Part shown: positions 1-11,709 of the stretch, piece by piece
How the letters are laid out: each line of letters opens with the position of its first letter
Numbering within the stretch: the stretch's first letter is position 1
DNA from: Megascapheus bottae
Lineage: Eukaryota; Chordata; Mammalia; Rodentia; Geomyidae
NCBI GenBank assembly: GCA_024803745.1
Contig: JANJXV010000024.1
Location: 16,005,927 to 16,069,926 of the forward strand
Direction of reading: 5' to 3'
DNA: 64,000 bases
Notes under the pieces: model-generated
Database searches by the model: none
Seen by the model: the letters and a program-made list of their open reading frames with translations, nothing else
What the model was told of the DNA's origin: nothing
Translations under genes and position numbers: made by a program

Positions 1-129
1 AAAATAGTCAAAAACCTGTTAAGCTGATTTTATTTCTGTTTCTGTAGTGGTGACTGAACCCAGTACCCAGAACAAGCACTCTATTAATAGAGTTCTGATT
101 CCAGCTCTTTAGTTTCGGTTTTGTTCTTG

Positions 130-234
130 AGACAAGCTTCCCTGACTTTGCCTAGTTAGACCTAGAACATCGTTGCTCCTGACTCTGCCTGTTAGGAATC
201 CAGGATTACAGACCTGTACCACTATGCCAGCCTG
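130..234 (-). mobile_element. Old B1-like SINE fragment
   Basis: Reverse-strand B1/7SL-like remnant. The readable part is the antisense of the head: AGGATTACAGACCTGTACCAC followed by GCCAGCC, matching antisense 'GGATTACAGGCATGAGCCAC' of the better copies. Strongly diverged. Confidence 0.5.
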
Positions 235-443
235 ATTGATTGAATGCTGTTTTTAATTAAGAGTAAATCAGATTCTTCTTCTTTTAACACCCCAGATTTA
301 CAGGATGAGTCTAAAGATGGTAAGTTTAAATATTACAAGTTGTCTACTCCACACATAGGTAGGTCTCAATTTCTATAGATAAGTCTTTTATTTCTTGCTA
401 AGTAAAAACATAATAGTTTGTTTGCTGTCTTTTGTTTTTCATT

Positions 444-624
444 TTGTCAGTCCTGGGCTTGAACTCAGAGACTGAGAACTGTCCTTGGGCTTTCTTGAGG
501 CAAACACACTACCACTTGAGTCATCGTACCACTTCTGACTATTTCAGTACCACTACTGAGGAATCAAACTTGGGTCTTCATGCATGCTAGGCAAGCACTC
601 TACCACTGGATCAAACTCCCGGCC
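444..624 (-). mobile_element. IDL-Geo dimeric SINE
   Basis: Reverse-strand copy. It opens with antisense Geo (CAGTCCTGGGCTTGAACTCA) and ends with the antisense tRNA-like head (GGCAAGCACTCTACCACT to CCCGGCC). The flanks carry a likely target-site duplication, CATAATAGTTT (409-419) against CATAGTAGTTT (629-639), 10 of 11 matching. Moderately diverged. Confidence 0.85.
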
Positions 625-949
625 TCATCATAGTAGTTTTTGTATATATTAGATAAAAATTTAAAAGGGAATGTCGTATTTTAAGATCTGTATGTAATAT
701 TTCAGTGTAATATTAAATGTTATACTGGGCTTTATTTTATAGATGACATAATAAGGAGTTTTTCTTTTCTGAATTAATCACTTTCCTCTCTCATAAGCTC
801 TTCTATAAGAAAACTATCAGTTTACCCATCATATTTCATTCCTCAATATTAAATACAAACACATATTTTAGTTTGTTTTTTGCTTTGTTTTATACATTAT
901 CCTCCCACTTCCTGGGATTACAATCAGTGCATACTACCATGACCATGCA

Positions 950-1075
950 TATTTTATTTTTATTGATATTATAAAAATGACATACAGAGGAGTTACAGTT
1001 ACATAAATGAGGCAAGAGTACATTTGTTTTTGGATAATGTTTTTCCCTCCCAACTTGTTTAGTTCATTTTCAACA
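950..1075 (-). mobile_element. L1 3' end fragment
   Basis: Read on the reverse strand this resembles other L1 3' ends in the window: an ATGTACTC..GCCTCATTTATGTAACTGTAACTCC stretch followed by a TATGTC..TTTTTATAAT A-rich end. The T-rich left side (950-970) would be the A tail. A similar sense copy lies near 11760-11895. Confidence 0.6.
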
Positions 1076-2745
1076 TAATTTCTGGTGAGTTCCACTAAGA
1101 ATATGTATTGTAAGCTTTACTGTGGATCATATTGCTCTCCTTTTGGAAACTCACCTATTTCTTTACCCTTTGGGAGCATATGATTTCTAGATGACTTGTT
1201 TTCTAAAGATAAGCAAGATTCTTTCTAGGAGGTAATGATAACAAGCAAGTCCTTTAAAAATATGTCTTTGTCTCTCTCAGTGTAGGGTTATAGCCTCATA
1301 AAACTGAAGTGAGGACAGTCTAGTAACACACAGGTGGAGCTCCACAATCTAAATCAACCCCACTTCTACAAGGCATTTGGATTAGCATCATTTATTACAT
1401 CCTTCAGCACTGCCCTATTATTAAGATCTCATGTATTTACTTTCTTTTACTTAAATATGGCTTTTAGGAGGCTTATGTTTAGAACTTCTGTGCTTATAAA
1501 AAGAGATAGTTTTATAATTACTATGTAAGAACTATGAAGTGGGAAAGAATACACTGGCAAGGCATATTACAATTACTTTGTCATGCATCTGGTTATGTTG
1601 GCATATTTGTTTAATTAAATTCCCTGCTAATTATAACTGTATGTACTTGTGTTAATTATTATTTGCTTAACACAAGCAACAGCATAATTCTTTAAAGGAA
1701 AGCAACTCGCTTCCTATTTAAATTGAATTCCAATTTAATATGCTTCCTAAAATAATAGTAGTGACATTTCATTAGAATAGTATTTGAAAAGTATTTATCT
1801 TCCTCAATGAAGTTTGGACGGGATAAAATTTAACATAGTTGTTTCAGTGTCAGATTGTAATTCCAAATTTTCAACTTTTACAGTATAATGGTTTTCATTG
1901 TCACATGGCCAAATAGTGTAGTACATAATTCTTTCACTGAGGGATGCTTTCACCCTTTAAAACAAACAAGCAAACCCTTCCAGACCTCCTGATCACATAT
2001 TCCATAATAGAAAAGAAGGGAATTAGTACCTGACAAGGATTCTTCAAACCCTGACAAGTACAGTTCAATTTATTACTTATTCTTCCTAATCACTGAACCA
2101 TGCCTTCAGTCTTGTGTTTGCTGTTTATTTTTTAGAATGAGTCTTACATCCTGTGATATTTGCCTCGTATGTCATAGTTTGAATAATAGGTATGTGACAC
2201 AAGGTCCAACTGTAGATTGAAGGGGTCTTGAGAAAAATGTTAACAGATTGGCTTCGAACAATACTCCTTCCAATCTTAGCCTCCAACGTAGTTAGAATTG
2301 CAGGCGTGGACCAGTGGCTAAGCAAGAGAAGTTCATGTTTACAAGGCTATACTGTTAGTGATTACTGTCACAATGGTGTAGAAAGGTCAAATGACAGCAT
2401 ATGTAAAGCATCTTGTTCATACTTATCTTCAATTATACATATTGAATTAGGGCATCATAAGTGATATCTTAAACTTACTGTGTAAACACAGTTGTAGTTC
2501 CATTGTCATATCTTCCCTGTCTATTTCAAGAGATAACTATATTACCAGCTGAGACAGACCAGGATACAGTAAAATCAGTGCTATTCAAAATTCTAGAGCA
2601 GTAAAAGATATTATCAATATGAAATCCTCCTTAAAACTATGTGAGACTTAATGTGGAACAGAAAACGTAATTGTTCTCCCTGAAAGGCAATCCTTTTGTG
2701 ACTTTACAAGTCACACCCACACCCACATTGCCAAGCAGTCTTAGA
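1076..2745. other. Unique intronic sequence
   Basis: AT-rich sequence with no recognised repeat, exon or regulatory array. The open frames near 1334 and 2228 are short, with no recognisable domain. Confidence 0.6.
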
Positions 2746-2747
2746 GT

Positions 2748-2835
2748 CTTTTTTTTTTCTTTTGAATCCTCAGGACCTCACACTTCCTAAGCTCTGCTCT
2801 ACCACTTGAGATAGTCTACCATTCCTGAGATCCAT
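2748..2835 (-). mobile_element. Old ID-like SINE fragment
   Basis: Reverse-strand tRNA-like remnant after a T run: CAGGACCTCACACTTCCTAA then GCTCTGCTCTACCACTTGAG, the antisense of the B-box to A-box part of an ID element. Confidence 0.5.
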
Positions 2836-4069
2836 AATTTAAGTCACTGAACCATGGTTTTAAATTCACTCATATAATGTGTGTCTTCTATTAGGGCACA
2901 TATGGTCCTGGTCCTGGAAATGAAAATAAATTAAGGAATAGTCTTTCACCTCCAAGTTCCCAATCTAGTAGGGAATTTCTTCCAATTTTGATATTCAGCA
3001 AGTCTGTATCAAATAAAGATTTAAATAGTTGTAAACAATATGCCCTATTAAGTAGGATATGGTAAGTACCTGGAGTTATATGTATCTATCATTACACCTG
3101 GAAAGATTTTCTCTGGTAGTGGCTTGGAAAATTTGAGTATTGAAGAATAGAATAAAAATTATATGGGGATTTGTTCTCTGGGCCTATGAAAAGCTAAGGA
3201 AAATACCTTAGAAACCCTGGATAAAGAACAGACAGTGGATTGCAGTGTTCAGTATGCCTTGACCCTCTTACATAGGAAGGGAAAACTAGGAATTTGGAAA
3301 TGAGATAAAATGAAAAGGGGAGAAACTTGAGACAGTTTGAAAATTCAGGTAGTGACCAATTGAAGAAATATAGCTGTTTTTAATCAAGAAAAAATGCTAT
3401 TCAGAAAGAATATCAGTTTTATCTTAGTTTTGTTCCATCCTCACTTATGTCTAATGAAAACAAGCAAGCAATAAGAAAACATAGGTGATTCCACAGGGTG
3501 TGTAAAGTGTCTGAAATCTACTCTACAATAACAACTGACCTGTAGGCACTTATCTAAACTTCATGACTTTACTGTCAGTCATGAAAGTTTAGATAGTAAC
3601 TTTAGTTAGCAAAGTGGAAATACTGCAGTGACTTTTGAAAGGGATACCTGTTATACACAGAAATTGTACTTTGTAATATAGAGAACTATGATGTATTACC
3701 TATATATTAACTAGAATAAATTTCCTAAAACTTAATGCTGAATGTTGGACATGTGTCCAGTTCAATTCCGCACACTCTGATTACTACATGCTAGGCACTG
3801 TACATTCCAGTAATCCAGTGGCTAAGTGACTGAAATGGAAAGTTGCCTTCTCTCTCAATGTACTATATTCCTGAGACTTTGACCAGACATGTGTTTGATG
3901 TGAACATATGTGTATGAGTGTGTCTGGTTTTTATTCTTATGTTAGGGTCTGTCTTCATATATTGTGCCTTAAGCAGTGTAGAAAGTAGATGATGTTCTTC
4001 TTATTATCCCCTTATTAACAATTATGAGAACTATAGTATTTCTTTAAGAATGATAAGACTTTGGAGTAA
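2836..4069. other. Unique intronic sequence with one strong hairpin
   Basis: No gene or clear repeat. The only structured element I see is the inverted repeat at 3551-3595, listed separately. Confidence 0.6.
3551..3595. repeat. Short inverted repeat (hairpin)
   Basis: Left arm TATCTAAACTTCATGAC (3551-3567) pairs with right arm 3578-3595 (GTCATGAAAGTTTAGATA) through 17 base pairs with one bulged A and a 10-base loop. There is no similarity beyond the arms. Confidence 0.8.
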
Positions 4070-4323
4070 CTTTTGGTTATTTTCTTTTTTTTTAAACATT
4101 TTTTTTATTTTTTTATTTTTTGCCAGTCCTGGGCTTGAGCTCAGGGCCTGAGCACTGTCCTTGGACTTTCTCAAGGCTAGAGCTCTACCACTTGAGCCTC
4201 AGCACCACTTCCGGCTTTTTTCTATGTATGTGGTACCGAGGAATCGAACCTGGGTCTTCATGCATGCTAGGCAAGCACTTTAACCACTAGGCCAAACTCC
4301 CGGCCCTCTTTTGGTTATTTTCT
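4070..4323 (-). mobile_element. IDL-Geo SINE with intact target-site duplication
   Basis: Reverse-strand, near-complete copy (insertion 4086-4307) with a T-rich left side (its A tail). Geo, the TGGTACCGAGGAATCGAACC joint and the ID-like head are all readable. The 16-bp duplication CTTTTGGTTATTTTCT is identical at 4070-4085 and 4308-4323, so this is a young insertion. Confidence 0.95.
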
Positions 4324-4949
4324 AAATAAGGAAATATATCAATTCTGGATCCTAAATAGCATTGTAAATCTGAGATTGTTTTCAATGTTCTCTTTATTCC
4401 ACTTAGCATGGGTGTTTTATATTCAAAAATGCCATGTTCTGTTTGGAATTCCTGTCCAGGACTGAAGGACTGTTAGCAGTCACCACAGGGATCAGGGAGC
4501 CTCACATTCAGGTTGTAGTTGGGCAGTGCTTTTTCCAGAGCACAATCATTTTCCATGGAGTTAGAACAAAAGTTTTTGTTTTCCTAGTGTCATCTCCTAT
4601 ATCTTATAGTTATACTTCAATAGAAATTGATTTATAGTACATATGCGATCATCTGTATTTTTATTTACATTTTAAATATGTTTATCTTTGTCATGATGAC
4701 ACATCAAGGATCAAGCCAAATTATGTAATGCCAAAGAATAAATCACTATTTCCCTGAGCTTGGTGAAACCATTGTGGGTAGCCTGGTGTATCATGTGAAA
4801 ATGCATCCTTTCCTTCCTACAATTATTTCAGTGGTATCATTAAGTTTCTTACAGTCATTTTATAATCATAATCTTAGTTCACTAGTATATTTTTAATTTA
4901 TCTAATGCTAAACATTTAGTATATGTTACCCTATTTATCTTTACGGTGG

Positions 4950-5105
4950 TCCATTCTGGTAGATACAAAAATGACTGCCAGTTTAATGTATGTGGAAAGT
5001 AAGGCTCAAGAAATCAAATGACTTGCTTTTCATGCAGCTTAATAGGGGTGGGATTCAACTTGGGCCTACTTGATTCTAGATTCTCATAAATGCCAAACTA
5101 AACCA
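4950..5105 (-). mobile_element. MIR (reverse strand)
   Basis: Antisense MIR core: AAGGCTCAAGAAATCAAATGA, then CATGCAGCTTAATAGGGGTG, GGGATTCAACTTGGGCCTAC and a final GCCAAACTAAACCAC, in the expected order. Confidence 0.8.
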
Positions 5106-7446
5106 CATCTCTTAAATCTTTCTGCTCTCTGCCATGGTAGCCTTTATGAGTGACACTTCATACTATAAACCTTTAACTTGCTCTCTTATTCTAATGATTG
5201 TTGTCTTATTGATTATTATTTTGAAAGATTGAAGGTAAGCTGACTTAAGGAGCAATTAAAATATTAAAATATTTGCTAAGCAAATATGTTTTTGCTGAAA
5301 TAGGCATAATGAAGGTGTTTTGCTTTGCTTTACTTTAAAACTGTCTCTTAACCTTTAGAATGTTGCATCTCATTGGGGAAAGTTACAAGAAAGTTATTGT
5401 TTCTGATCTCCTTATAAGTCTCACTTCCAAAGTAAACAGAGAAATGAAGTCTTAGGCCTTTGGCACTAGGATTGCTTTGTACCTGTCATTGCTCCTATAG
5501 AGGAGAGCTGTGTAATGAGTATGAAATTAAGTATCTGGTCAGATTACACTACCTCAGTTTGCTCTAAGATCATCTTTTTATTTAATGAATACTTCTTGAC
5601 TGATTTGCGTTACTGAAAGAATTTTCAAAGTTGGGGTCATACCTAAAGGCATGCATGTTTTTAACTGCATACTGATATTTTCTATTCTCGTGTCTCATTC
5701 CATTCTAAAATGATTTGGACTCGCTGTTTGAAAAATACAATTTTACTCATGATCAATAATACTAACTTAAGCAGAGACAAAATTTGGCCCCACTCCTAGG
5801 AACTCATAAATGGTTGTAGGCATCCATCACTCAATCTTACAATAGATAAGAACTACAAGGAGTGTATTGTTTGCAGGATACCACACAATTTGTATCACTT
5901 GAAGTCGTTTGTTTTATTTCTTTTAGTCTCATCTTCTAATGTTGCTTACTTAGTTGTCATGGATCCATTTGGAGAACCTGATGAGTAATCTTGTGAATGG
6001 AAAAATGAACTAAGAGAAATTACTTCGTCTCTGTGTTGATTCAGGCCACATTTCTTCTTAGTCTCCTACTTAGAGGATATCAGTGATGATTCTGCAACTC
6101 ATTTCTAAATAAAATTAATTGGGAGCTAGATAACTCCCTAATAACCATGCTTGTTTTTGCATAATAGAAGGAGAAAAAGGATTAAATTCTTTGTTCTAAT
6201 TAATAGGAATGAAAATAGAATTGCAATCTCGTGCTATAGCATAATGAGAGAAAATAAGGCTTGTAAGTAATTTTCATGGTTGTTTAGGAATAATTGTTTC
6301 ATTATTGAGTTAATAGTTTTTACAAACAGCTTCCATTTCAATATCATATTTCTGCAGTCATTCTTTATTGAGATTGCTTAGGCGGATGATGACAAGACAT
6401 TGTTTTAAATCCATCACTTGTCTAAAATATGAGTTCCAAAATAGTTAGGGGTGGGGGATACAGCAGGAAAGAATGAGGTATAGGAGGGAAATAAGAGGTC
6501 AGATCGAAATCACTTGATTAATAAGACAACAAAATTCATTCACTAGCTTGTTTCAAAAGAGACTCTTATTATTCTGGAAAGACATTAGACATCAGATCCC
6601 TCATAGGCCCCAGGCTCTGACATGTGTTTTATAATGACAGTTAATTAGATACTGTCTGCAGCAATCATAGGCTGTCATTTCTAATACATTTCTGGGAAGT
6701 TGAAGGACAGGGGAAGTTACCCTCCCCATCGTCCCCCTTCCCATAACTAAAATCAGTTGCCAAAATTAACTGTGAATATATGAGGCAAGAGTTCAACAAT
6801 TATACAGCCGTGCTGCAAATTTATGTCTTCTATTTAGTATGTGCTCTGCAACCCAGACTGTATCAGGCATGCAGTTTGCAGACAGAGACCTCACTGCAGC
6901 CTTGGAAATATCTAGCAACATCTCCCACAGCAGTCTCTAGCACCTGGCATCATGGAGGCTGCCACTTGTCCTTACAGTTTAGGCATTAGAGGATAATAAA
7001 TACTTTACACTGCTGAATCCAGGCCACTGTGTTTCCTCTTCCTTTACTAAAACAGAACTTGCACTGTTTTTTCTTATGATGATAAATCCTTATAGGTAAT
7101 ATTTTAGTAGGCCCTGCAGTAGCATATATTCTACATTCCTCCTGCCATCTTTTGTCAAGCATCATACCAATAAAAACTAGAGTTTTTAAAAAAAAAATTA
7201 GGCCACAAAATAGAAATTCTCCTTGTGTCAGATTAAAATCATAGTTATGAAAAGTTTAAAGGTTCTTGGAACTTAGCTAACCCAGTCCCTTTATCACAAA
7301 GACCTTGGTGTTCTGGACAGTTAAAAAAAATGCTAGATTTTGCAATTGATTTTTGGCAGGCCTGTATTGAAACTCCATTCTGCTGAGCTCTAGCCTGTTA
7401 TTCTTTCCCCTCAAAAACATTGTCTACTGACTTTTCCTACATTGGT
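5106..7446. other. Unique AT-rich intron, possibly conserved in part
   Basis: No transposon recognised over more than 2 kb, unusual for this window. It contains homeodomain-type AT motifs (TTAATTAG, TAATTA) around 6080-6330 and TGACAG/CTGTCA motifs around 6635-6680. The frame at 6780-6989 has no recognisable domain. Confidence 0.5.
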
Positions 7447-7560
7447 AACCGACCCTTGGTATGTCATTAGAGGACTCTGTACTTGAGTCATCTGGTCTGT
7501 AAATTGGGCATGGGGAGAACACAAACCTCACAGCATGAAGCAAACATGGAAAAGCCATTT
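7447..7560 (+). mobile_element. Probable MIR fragment
   Basis: Order of motifs resembles the 3' half of MIR: TATGTCATTAGAGGACTCTG, then TCATCTGGTCTGTAAATTGGG. Diverged; the call rests on the 'catctgtaaaatggg'-type signature. Confidence 0.5.
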
Positions 7561-7806
7561 CACAGTCTGTACAGGAATCCAAGCACTTTTGTGCTGGCCT
7601 CTCATTACCTTTGCCACTGTGTCAGCACTTTGTAGCCTATCACTACAGGTCAGAGATGCCTAAGAAGGATCTTGGCCCTTTTCTGTGTTTCTGATTCCAG
7701 TATAGAGGCATGGCCACTCAAAATACATGTAGAAACACAAGCATTTTCAACCCAAGATATTGAAACTATTGTCCCTAAAGCCAATATTGTTCTAAAAATG
7801 TAGATT

Positions 7807-8360
7807 GTAAGAATAGAATTGCTGGGTCATCTGGTAGTTCTGTGTTTAGTTTCTTCAAGACCTTCTGAACTGCTTTCCAGACTGGAAAGTTTATATTCCC
7901 ACCTGTAGTGTAATAAAGTCCCTTTGGGCCACACCCAGTATTTGTTATTGTTATTGTATGTGTGTGTTTATGTATATAAATATATATACAAATACATATA
8001 TGTTTGTATATGTGTGTATGCTCTAACTGGGGTGAAGTGGGACCTCAGTGTCATTTTGATTTGTATTTCCTCTATGGCCAAAGATGTTGAACATTTCTTC
8101 ATGGATCAATTGGCCATTTTTACTTCTCCTTAGATATCTGTCTTTAAGTCATTAGTCCAGTTATGAATTGTATTGTTATTTCTTTGAGAGTTTACTTTAG
8201 GGGGTAATTTTTTGAAGTCTATTTTGGAGATTAGACCATTGTCTGATGTATAGCTCATAAAAATCTTCTCCCATACTGTGAGCTTTCTGTTTAGCTTGTT
8301 AGCTATGTCTTTTACCATGGATACAATCCCATTTTTCAAGTCTTTCTTTGGTTTGTTATG
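7807..8360 (-). mobile_element. L1 ORF2 segment, inverted 5' part
   Basis: Reverse-strand L1 ORF2 sequence: AATTGCTGGGTCATCTGGTA at the left, GTTGAACATTTCTTCATGGA in the middle, and the region antisense to 'MVKDIANKLNRK..WEKIF' at the right. It is joined to sense L1 at about 8360. A TG/TA-rich expansion at 7950-8020 interrupts it. Left and right parts form one inverted L1 insertion (see findings). Confidence 0.85.
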
Positions 8361-9180
8361 TGATCCAACAATTCCATTCCTGAGCATTTATCCAACAGAA
8401 CACAAACAAGGATACACTAAAGCTACCGTACAACTATGTTCACTACAGCATTATTTACCATAGCCAAGATATGGAATTAGCCCAGAGCCCCCTCAGTGGA
8501 TAAATGTATCAATGGGGCATATATACACAATGGAATTCTACTCGTCCATCAGAAAGAATGGTATTATAGCATTCATTAAAAAATGAAATATCTTGAGGAA
8601 AAAATTTGATTAAGTAAAACCAGCCAGATCCTAAGAAACAGGTTGCATGGTTTCTCTCATTTGTGGTAGCTATATGCACCTATATATGCATAAAAAAATC
8701 ACACTGGATGGTAAGCAAATGAATAACTGCATGTAATAGACTCAAAGGAGAAGTCAAATAGTATAATTCTTCAGAAAGACCAAGTCAAAGCCCAACAAAA
8801 TAAGTACCAAGAAATGGGTACTTGCAAGAGGGGAAGGTAGAATATTGAAGTGGAAAAGAGGGAAGAATGCAGGCAAGAATTCCTTGTATATACCACAGAA
8901 TTGAGAAAAATAAGGAAAGGAAGGAGGTGAAGATGTGGAAGCGATGACACAGATCATGATGCACTGTTTACATAAACTGCTTTGTTAAATGCCAAATTCA
9001 ATGCATAACCTAAAAATTAAGAAAAGCAAGGGATAGGATAGGTTGGGAAAGGAGGGTGAGAAAGTTGAAAAGGGGTGACACTGATCAAGATCTACAGTAT
9101 TCATAAACTGCTTTGTTGAATGCAACTCCTTCATACAGCCACTTACAGATAATAAAACTATTAAATGAAAGGGTAGATTC
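8361..9180 (+). mobile_element. L1 ORF2 3' end and 3' UTR, sense part
   Basis: Begins TGATCCAACAATTCCATTCC and follows the L1 ORF2 C-terminus (CACAATGGAATTCTACTC, CATCAGAAAGAATGG) into the 3' UTR. A segment containing ATAAACTGCTTTGTTAAATGC occurs twice, near 8930-9010 and 9080-9150, as an internal UTR duplication. AAAGGGTAGATT (9168-9179) may be a target-site duplicate of AAAATGTAGATT (7795-7806); the match is weak (10 of 12). Confidence 0.8.
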
Positions 9181-9225
9181 CCACTCCCCACTCAACTGCT
9201 ACCCTTTTATAAATTCCGAAGAACA

Positions 9226-9309
9226 AGAGGAGGAGGAAGAGGAGGAGGAGGAGGAGGAGGAGGAGGAGGAGGAGGAGGAGGAAGCAGAAGCAGCAGCAGC
9301 AGCAGCAGC
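9226..9309. repeat. Compound (GAG)n-(AGC)n trinucleotide repeat
   Basis: About 57 bases of GAG/GGA units pass through GAAGCAGAAGCAG into uninterrupted AGC units ending at 9309. It follows the end of the sense L1 closely, so it may have grown from the element's A-rich end. Confidence 0.95.
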
Positions 9310-10230
9310 TCTACTACACATGTTTTAGAACAGGGCCTGTTAATCTATCTGCTGGGTTTTTTTCTTTGTTTTTGCTTTTTGAGAGCTTGATGAAATTGTG
9401 AAGAGCAACCAATATTTAGATCACTAATAGTATAAATTTCCAAGTTGCTGCCTTGGTTTTCTTGCCTTTCTTTGCTGTGATATACAGAAACCTACTCTGA
9501 TGCACTACCAGCACTGGGTCCTCAACACCTCTGACCTAAATGAATTAGACTGCACATAGCTGATGTTTCTGAACATAAGCTAGCTGACCTGTACGTTTTG
9601 GTTTGTTTCATAGTGTTTCTCTTAATCTTTGCATGCACCTCACTGCATGAGGCTAGGCTTGTATTAATACATGTATCTTATATCTCAGTTCTCCTGATCA
9701 AAGATGCTCACTTTCAAATCTTATAGCCAAGATTAATAATACAGTATATTGAATGCAAAGAAAACTGGTTCCAGAAAGTAGATAAAGCCCTAACCCCTAC
9801 AGTAGTGTATTATTTTCTCCCCAGTGAGCTACTAGCCAGGGCAGAGTCGAAAAAGTTTACAGGCCCTTGACATCCCTGAAGATCCAAGCTTCTATCTTCA
9901 ATTATTCTAAGGCATGGGCAGAAAGTGTTTGCATTGCCAGTTCTATGGGCAGCTATGTTGTTTCCCTTCAATTCTAATTGAGTACAGCTCTGAATGTTTG
10001 CAAAGCTTTAAAGATGCTATAGTAGGAAGGAGAGTGACATTGAATACAGTTGCTGGGATAGAAAAAGAAGCAGTCAAAGATAATGAGGTAATATATGTTA
10101 ATATTACTTTAGACATAACACATTATAAACTTTCAATAAACTTAGTCCCAGTTGAGGTTATTACTATTACTCCTGCCACGACATTTTAAATTGAGTTACT
10201 GCAAGTAGTCAACAGCATAAGAATTTCAAG
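9310..10230. other. Unique intronic sequence
   Basis: No recognised repeat or exon. A 91-codon frame at 9914-10189 shows no domain I know and lacks splice signals that would make an exon convincing. Confidence 0.6.
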
Positions 10231-11440
10231 ACATTCCCCCCTTCCCTATCAAATTTCAAATAACCAAATACAAATAAATTCAATATATCAGATAACAAAG
10301 TGAGATACTGTATCAATATGAGATACCCAAGGGACAGCAAAGGAGATGAGAGATAATGTAGTATATTAAGGACAACAATCATTCGTTATATGGCTTTTGT
10401 TTCCATATCCTAGAAGTCCTTTCAATTACCTTCATACTATATGGCCTTATGTATCCAGGTTTTGCTCTATTGCAGATCTCTGCTAGTAGAGCCCAAGGTT
10501 TCTACTGATTATGACGAATGAGGGAAACCATTGAGCCTAAGTTCTTTTGAGTCTGGCTTACTTCACTTAATATGATTTTTCCTAAGTCTTTCCATTTCCT
10601 AACAAATGGGTCGATGTCGTTTTTTCTGACAGCAGCATAGAATTCCATTGTGTACAAATACCACAACTTGTTGATCCACTCATCAACTGAGGGACATCTA
10701 GGTTGGTTCCATATCTTTGCTATGGTGAATAATGCTGCAATGAACATTGTTGTGCTAGTGGATTTAGTATGCCCTAGATTCTGGATGGTTGGGTAAATGC
10801 CAAGTAGTGGAATTGCTGGGTCATAGGGGAGCTCTATGTTTAGCCTTTTGAGGCACTGCCATACTGCTTTCCATAGTGGTTGAATGAGTTTGCACTCCCA
10901 CCAACAGTGTAGTAGTGATCCCTCCTGGCCACATCCCCTCCAGCATCTGTTATTATTCGTTTTCCTGATCCTGGCCATTCTAACTGGAATGAGGTGGAAT
11001 CTTAGAGTTGTTTTGATTTGCATTTCTTTTATGACCAGAGATGTTGAGCATTTCTTCATGTGTCTGTAGGCCATTTTTGTTTCTTCGTCAGAGAAGACTC
11101 TTTAAGTCTTTGGTCCATTTTTTAATGGGATGGTTGTTACTTTGGAGATTAGTTTTGGAGTGATTCAATTTTTTGAGTTGTTGATATATTTTAGATATGA
11201 GTCCTTTGTCCGTTGTTTGGTTGGTGAAGATCTTCTCCCACTCTGTAGGCTTCCTAATTAATTTACTAGCTATGTCCTTTGCCATACAAAAGCTCCGCAG
11301 TTTAATGCAGTCCCACTTACCCAGCCTTTCTCTGATTTGCTGTGATTCCTGGTCCTTATTAAGAAAGTTTCGACCTGTGCCAAGGAGGCCTAGTGTATCT
11401 CCTATTCCTTCTTGTAAAGTTTTCAGTGTGTCGGGGTACC
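10231..11440 (-). mobile_element. L1 ORF2 C-terminus and 3' UTR, inverted part
   Basis: Reverse-strand L1. The 3' UTR lies at the left (antisense of AATAATAACAGATGCTGG-type sequence further right), then the ORF2 C-terminus. The frame on the minus strand from 11074 to 10502 is open for 190 codons and holds the Cys-rich C-terminal region ([20 protein letters not shown]) and the terminal [20 protein letters not shown] motif. A second frame (11462-11088) holds the preceding ORF2 part. No reverse transcriptase core is present, so it cannot move itself. It joins sense L1 3' end at 11440/11441. Confidence 0.92.
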
Positions 11441-11546
11441 AAAACATGTGAAAGGGTATCAATGTATGTGAATAAATGCACCTTCTATCTGGAAAATATC
11501 ATGTAACCCTTTTATTAATTACAATAAAAAATATAAAAAAAGAAAA
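11441..11546 (+). mobile_element. L1 3' terminus, sense part, with A tail
   Basis: AAAACATGTGAAAGGGTATC followed by CACCTTCTATCTGG and TTATTAATTACAATAAAAAA. It matches the sense 3' end at 47344-47450 and the antisense 3' end at 17185-17285. The tail is A-rich to 11546. With the inverted segment before it, this forms one rearranged insertion. Confidence 0.85.
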
Positions 11547-11547
11547 T

Positions 11548-11705
11548 GCATTTCCTTTTTAAAATTGTTTTTGTATGGCTAATCTACAGTTATATGAATA
11601 AGGTACAATTAGTACAATTCTTTTTGAACCATGTCTCTACTCCTGTCACTCTCTCCCAGCCTTTCGCTCCTGTCCTCACCCATGAGAGGTCCCTAAGAAA
11701 TGCAC
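11548..11705 (-). mobile_element. L1 3'-end-like fragment (reverse strand)
   Basis: Resembles the reverse-strand L1 3' end at 950-1075 (TACAGTTATATGAATAAGGTAC, ACAATTCTTTTTGAACCATG). Diverged; the orientation call is by that comparison only. Confidence 0.5.
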
Positions 11706-11709
11706 ATGC

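Noticed and set aside
9113..9328. Frame encoding a poly-Glu then poly-Ala run
   Set aside because: It is simply the translation of the GAG/AGC trinucleotide repeat; no gene context.
10502..11462. Long minus-strand frames (190 and 124 codons)
   Set aside because: Not host genes: they are the C-terminal part of L1 ORF2, annotated as mobile element.
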